64,000 nt of DNA from Mesorhizobium sp. CAU 1732 (lineage in GTDB: Bacteria > Pseudomonadota > Alphaproteobacteria > Rhizobiales > Rhizobiaceae): positions 162,001 through 226,000 of the forward strand of contig NZ_JBDQQR010000002.1 in assembly GCF_039888675.1 (NCBI RefSeq). The letters are read 5' to 3'. Below the pieces are notes generated by a model. The model saw only the letters and a list, made by a program, of their open reading frames with translations, made no database searches and had not been told where the DNA came from. Positions 60,760 through 64,000 of this stretch are shown one piece after another; position 1 is the stretch's first letter; each line of letters opens with the position of its first letter. The position numbers and the translations under genes are program-made.

Positions 60760-61095
60760 ATGGAACACATTGCAGCTTTGCTCTTGATCGTCGGATGTTC
60801 GCAGGACCTCGGTGAATGCCGTGAGCTCCCGGCTCCCGTTCCGGTCTACGAGACCTATGAGGAATGTGATGCAGCGCTTCCTGCATCCTATGACGCGCAG
60901 AAGAATTCGGCGGAGCGCGTGTTCGCGCGCTGCATCGACGTCGATCCCGCGATGGAGGAGATGGATGCCGAACTCGTCTGGGACATCACGGCCGAAGGAA
61001 TGTTGGTTGCGGCGGTGGAACCGATTGACGAGTCGGGTGTTCTTGTTGCGTCACATGTTGATCGCGACGAGGCGGAAAGCGTCTCCCAACGATAG
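60760..61095 (+). CDS. hypothetical protein under an EcfG promoter
   Basis: 111 residues. The start EHIAALLLIVGCSQDLGECREL looks like a short hydrophobic segment followed by a cysteine-containing loop (Cys13, Cys20, Cys36, Cys58). The rest is acidic (VYETYEECDAALPASYDAQ). There is no canonical signal peptidase site. The GAAAGGAACGCGTC before the ATG gives an SD. It diverges from xerD, a position conserved in Rhizobiales. Stress induction is inferred from the promoter; function is unknown. Confidence 0.8.
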   Translation: MEHIAALLLIVGCSQDLGECRELPAPVPVYETYEECDAALPASYDAQKNSAERVFARCIDVDPAMEEMDAELVWDITAEGMLVAAVEPIDESGVLVASHVDRDEAESVSQR

Positions 61096-61165
61096 GACTT
61101 GATAGCGCCACACCTCGGCGGCATGGTATCGCCGAAGGGTCATTGCAATCTTATGGAGGCTGGTA

Positions 61166-61420
61166 ATGAAGAAAATGTTGTTGGCAGGTGTTGCCGCGTT
61201 GATGCTCACAGGTTGCACGACCGCTGAGCAGACCGGTGTTGGTGGCGCAGCAGTTGGTGCGGCTGTCGGTGGTCTCGCGACCGGCCGCGTTGGCGGCGCT
61301 CTTGCCGGTGCAGCCGTTGGCGGCGCAGCAGGTTACCTGATCGGCCGTACGGCCGACCGTCCGGGCTGGTGCCGCTATCGCGACCAGTATGGCCGGACCT
61401 ACGAAGCACGCTGCTCGTAA
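61166..61420 (+). CDS. glycine-zipper lipoprotein
   Basis: 84 residues. Lipoprotein signal MKKMLLAGVAALMLTGC with Cys17, then a glycine-zipper region (VGGAAVGAAVGGLATGRVGGALAGAAVGGAAG) and the short tail WCRYRDQYGRTYEARCS with two cysteines. Such YMGG/Gly-zipper lipoproteins insert in or line the outer membrane; the role is uncertain. ATGGAGG provides the SD. A strong terminator follows. Confidence 0.88.
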   Translation: MKKMLLAGVAALMLTGCTTAEQTGVGGAAVGAAVGGLATGRVGGALAGAAVGGAAGYLIGRTADRPGWCRYRDQYGRTYEARCS

Positions 61421-61444
61421 CAGCACGTCCATCCGGACATGGAA

Positions 61445-61476
61445 AAGGGGATCCTCGCGGGTCCCCTTTTTCTTTT
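61445..61476 (+). terminator. intrinsic terminator after the glycine-zipper gene
   Basis: AAGGGGATCC pairs with GGGTCCCCTT across a short loop, then a T-rich tract (TTTTCTTTTC). Confidence 0.92.
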
Positions 61477-61492
61477 CTGCTGGAAATCAGCC

Positions 61493-62275
61493 TTAACCGG
61501 TGCTCATCGCGCCCGGTCCCGGTATCGCGCCGGGCGGGCATTTCCCGAGAATGATCATGCCGAGCACCTCGTCTTCCGTCACGTCCTGCGTCCGCGCGGT
61601 GCCGACGACCCGGCCGTTCTTCATCACGCACACCCGGTCGGCGAGATCGAAGACATCGTGGATGTCGTGGCTGATCAAAAAGATGCCGATGCCGTCTTCC
61701 TTCAACTGTTTCACCAGTTCGCCGACCTGCGCCGTTTCCTGCGGGCCAAGCGCTGCCGTCGGCTCGTCCATGATCAGGATGCGCGCATTGAAATGGATCG
61801 CGCGCGCGATCGCCACCGATTGACGTTGGCCGCCTGAAAGCTTGATCACCGGCTCCTTGAAGCGCTGGAACCGCGGATTGAGCCGGCCCATCACCTCACG
61901 CGTTTCCGATTCCATCGCGACGTCGTCGAGCGTGCCCCATTTGGTGCGCAACTCGCGTCCGAGGAAGAGGTTGGCCGCGGCATCGACGTTATCGGCCAGC
62001 GCCAGCGTCTGGTAGATCGTCTCGATCCCGTACTTCTTCGCCTCGCGCGGATTGCTGATCGACGCTTCCTCGCCATTGACGAGGATCGTCCCCTCGTCGC
62101 GCTTGTAGGCGCCGGACAGGATCTTGATCAGCGTGGACTTGCCCGCGCCATTGTGCCCGAGAAGCGCGACGACTTCGCCGGCATTCAGGTCGATCGACGC
62201 ATCGTCGACGGCATGGATGCCGCCGAACGAGATCGAGATGTTCTTCAGCTCGACGAGAGGGGCGTTTTCAGCCAT
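61493..62275 (-). CDS. xylG: xylose/sugar ABC transporter ATP-binding protein
   Basis: 260-residue single-domain ATPase. Walker [10 protein letters not shown] near 40, Q-loop YQTLALADN, signature [15 protein letters not shown] and Walker [13 protein letters not shown] are present. Sugar ATPases such as E. coli XylG or FrcA are often double-domain (about 500 residues); this short form is the FrcA-type used with XylH-like permeases in Rhizobiales. It lies 9 bp after the permease gene. It ends just beyond a terminator facing the other way. Confidence 0.9.
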   Translation of the reverse strand: MAENAPLVELKNISISFGGIHAVDDASIDLNAGEVVALLGHNGAGKSTLIKILSGAYKRDEGTILVNGEEASISNPREAKKYGIETIYQTLALADNVDAAANLFLGRELRTKWGTLDDVAMESETREVMGRLNPRFQRFKEPVIKLSGGQRQSVAIARAIHFNARILIMDEPTAALGPQETAQVGELVKQLKEDGIGIFLISHDIHDVFDLADRVCVMKNGRVVGTARTQDVTEDEVLGMIILGKCPPGAIPGPGAMSTG

Positions 62276-62284
62276 GGCAGCCTC

Positions 62285-63598
62285 CTATTGAACCCGGTTG
62301 CGATAAAGCGTGTCGAGCCAGACCGCGACGACGAGCGCGAGCCCCACGACGATGTTCTGCAACGGCGTATCGACGCCGAGCAGGATCATGCCGGACGCCA
62401 GCGACTGCATCAGAACCGCGCCGAGCATCGCCCCGGCGATCGTCCCGACACCGCCCGAGAGCGAGGTTCCGCCAATGACGGCCGCCGCGATGACGAGGAG
62501 TTCGTCCAGCGTGCCCTGCGCATTGGTGGCCGCGTTGAGGCGGGCCGTCGAAATCATCGCGCCGATGCCGGCAAGACCGCCCATCAGCATGAAGATCTTC
62601 ATCGTCACCCAGCGGGTGTTGATGCCGGCGAGTGCCGCGGCTTCCGGGTTGCCGCCGATCGCGAAGACGTAGCGCCCGAAACGCGTGCGCGTCGTCAGGA
62701 ACGTCATCGCGATGCCGACCGCCAAGGCGATCAGGACAGGGATGGCAATGCCATGCGCGATGAACAACCCGCCTTCGGGCAGCTCGATGTTGTTCGCCTG
62801 GGCATAGCGGCGAACGATGCCGATCGGCCAGGGATAGGAATTCGCGACCTGAACCGCGGCGAGAATGAGCGCGCACGCGATACCGCCCAGCAGCGCTTCC
62901 GCCCAAACGGGCCGCCGCGGAAACTTGAAGCGCTTGCGTTGCGCGCGCGCGTTGATCAGCATCAGGACCACGAAGGCGCAGGCGAGAAAGCCGACGACCC
63001 AGCTCCATGTCGCGCCGATCGAGCCGTCCGGCCCGCCGCCCATCAGGCGGAAGGTTGCGTCCATGGGAGCGACCGTTCGGCCGCTCGTCACCCACCACGC
63101 CGCGCCGCGCCAGACGAGCAGGCCGCCCAGCGTCACGATAAAGGCGGGAACCGTGAGATAGGCGATGATGAAGCCATGCAGCGCGCCGATCGCGACACCG
63201 ACGCACAGGCCCACGAGCGCGGCCATGATCCAGGTGAACGGATTGCCGAAGCCGATGAGACCCGGCAGGAATTCGGCCTGCGTCACCCCCATGATCATCC
63301 CGGCGAAGCCGAGGATCGAGCCGACCGACAGGTCGATGTTGCGCGTCACGATCACCAGCACCATGCCCGTCGCCATCACGGCGACCGACGATGATTGAAC
63401 GGACAGGTTCCACAAATTGCGGGGCGTCAGGAAGAGCCCGCCCGACAGAAGGTGGAACAGCACCCAGATGATGATCAGCGCGCCGACCATCCCCAGCATG
63501 CGCGTATCGATTTCCGTTGCCTTGAGAAACCGCGCCACTGGTCCGCCGTCGCTCGATCGAGCAACGTCGACAGGCGCTCTTGCGCTTGCATCCGACAT
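62285..63598 (-). CDS. xylH: xylose-type ABC transporter permease
   Basis: 437-residue BPD_transp_2 permease with ten or more helices, longer than most ribose-type permeases, as usual for XylH. Motifs: GMVLVIVTRNIDLSVGSILGFAG, VPAFIVTLGGLLVWRGAAW, GNPEAAALAGINT and GGTSLSGGVGTIAGAMLGAV. It follows the binding-protein gene on the same strand, with a hairpin in the gap. Xylose is the likeliest substrate from family resemblance, not proven. Confidence 0.92.
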   Translation of the reverse strand: MSDASARAPVDVARSSDGGPVARFLKATEIDTRMLGMVGALIIIWVLFHLLSGGLFLTPRNLWNLSVQSSSVAVMATGMVLVIVTRNIDLSVGSILGFAGMIMGVTQAEFLPGLIGFGNPFTWIMAALVGLCVGVAIGALHGFIIAYLTVPAFIVTLGGLLVWRGAAWWVTSGRTVAPMDATFRLMGGGPDGSIGATWSWVVGFLACAFVVLMLINARAQRKRFKFPRRPVWAEALLGGIACALILAAVQVANSYPWPIGIVRRYAQANNIELPEGGLFIAHGIAIPVLIALAVGIAMTFLTTRTRFGRYVFAIGGNPEAAALAGINTRWVTMKIFMLMGGLAGIGAMISTARLNAATNAQGTLDELLVIAAAVIGGTSLSGGVGTIAGAMLGAVLMQSLASGMILLGVDTPLQNIVVGLALVVAVWLDTLYRNRVQ

Positions 63599-63662
63599 GA
63601 AGGTCTTCTCCCATCCGACGCCGCTCAGGGCACGATGCGCCGGGACGTGCAGGTTACTGAAA

Positions 63663-63689
63663 CGCCGCGGTCTTCGTCAAACCGCGGCG
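63663..63689 (-). terminator. hairpin between xylF and xylH
   Basis: CGCCGCGGT (63663-63671) and ACCGCGGCG (63681-63689) form a perfect nine-pair stem. On the minus strand only TTT follows, so it is more likely a partial terminator or mRNA stabiliser that keeps the binding protein more abundant than the permease. Confidence 0.65.
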
Positions 63690-63714
63690 TTCGTTTCTTG
63701 ATCCGCGCTGCGGA

Positions 63715-64000
63715 TTAGTCGCAGGCTGGCGTGGAGCCGGCCGAAACGCCCTGGCAGACCACGTCCTTCGTGACCCAGCCCGCGTCGATCACCACGTCCA
63801 GATTGTCCTTGGTGACCGGAACCGGGGTCAGGAACACCGAGTTCATCTCGATGCCGCCGGGCGTCGTGAACTTGGTGACGTTGGCGATACCGTCCATCGC
63901 GGTGCCGTCGGCGAGCTGCGAGGCGATCTCCGCAGCATTCTTGCCGAGATCGCGCGAGTCCTTCCAGACCGAGACGGTCTGCGTGCCGAGCGCGATGCGG
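63715..64000 (-). CDS. xylF: xylose-type ABC transporter substrate-binding protein (N-terminus outside window)
   Basis: C-terminal 94 residues or so of a periplasmic sugar-binding protein: IALGTQTVSVWKDSRDLGKNAAEIASQLADG, then NSVFLTPVPVTKDNLDVVIDAGWVTKDVVC. This matches the end of XylF-type proteins. The start and signal peptide are beyond the right edge. It is first in the visible xylF-xylH-xylG order. Confidence 0.87.
   Translation of the reverse strand, partial: RIALGTQTVSVWKDSRDLGKNAAEIASQLADGTAMDGIANVTKFTTPGGIEMNSVFLTPVPVTKDNLDVVIDAGWVTKDVVCQGVSAGSTPACD

Overview
The window is chromosomal core sequence from an alphaproteobacterium of the order Hyphomicrobiales (Rhizobiales), probably close to Phyllobacteriaceae/Mesorhizobium-like bacteria. 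Support: GC-rich codon use; the blocks tlpA-argH-lptM-lysA, ftsE-ftsX-ydcF-plsC, cobS-cobT, aroK-aroB and xerD/accA; a SAM-II riboswitch before metA; and a complete PhyR-NepR-EcfG general stress response locus, which is an alphaproteobacterial hallmark. I cannot assign a genus. There is no rRNA, no insertion sequence, no prophage and no CRISPR array.

Layout. 1-13.4 kb: arginine and lysine synthesis, a large TIGR02302 envelope protein, a queuosine-precursor transporter under a candidate preQ1-I riboswitch, rpmB, small enzymes, a deformylase-like protein with lost metal ligands, and metA behind a SAM-II riboswitch and intrinsic terminator. 13.6-22.3 kb: hisC-tyrC, ChaC-like and acyltransferase genes, ftsEX, hpt and cpdR. 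22.3-30.5 kb: a phytase-like esterase whose 5' end holds a perfect 32-bp inverted repeat, cobaltochelatase cobST, J-domain protein, BolA, a CorC/HlyC protein with a VapC remnant behind it, aroB and aroK.

30.8-40.6 kb is a general stress response (GSR) island: phyR diverges from nepR-ecfG, with an HWE-type histidine kinase, a FAT GUY-type receiver protein and several small membrane proteins. Ten sites in the window match the EcfG promoter exactly (GGAAC, 16-17 bases, CGTT), all correctly oriented and near a gene or RNA. They precede phyR, nepR-ecfG, a DUF1328 protein, an AI-2E transporter, a DUF883 operon, a PRC-barrel protein, a 57-residue membrane protein, two outlying genes at 50.2 and 60.8 kb, and an unannotated small RNA at 31.23-31.36 kb. 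That RNA folds into two hairpins with C-only loop cores plus an intrinsic terminator, like a GsrN-type stress sRNA.

40.7-50 kb: a quinone/aromatic detoxification pair (mhqO/mhqD-like), then a DctB/DctD-type two-component system beside a tripartite tricarboxylate transporter (tctC-tctB-tctA). 49.8-50.2 kb is a gene graveyard from which one EcfG promoter appears to be built. 50.6 kb holds a second sRNA: three hairpins each presenting CCTCCTCCC, a cuckoo-RNA/CcsR-type structure with a sigma70-like promoter.

50.8-64 kb: a globin-coupled chemoreceptor, a tiny lipoprotein, tRNA-Arg(CCT), an M20 amidohydrolase, a D,D-carboxypeptidase, a CobW-type GTPase, tusA, an L,D-transpeptidase, accA, xerD, a glycine-zipper lipoprotein, and a xylose-type ABC transporter (xylF cut by the window end, then xylH, xylG). 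The two sRNAs and the EcfG regulon are the most interesting content.
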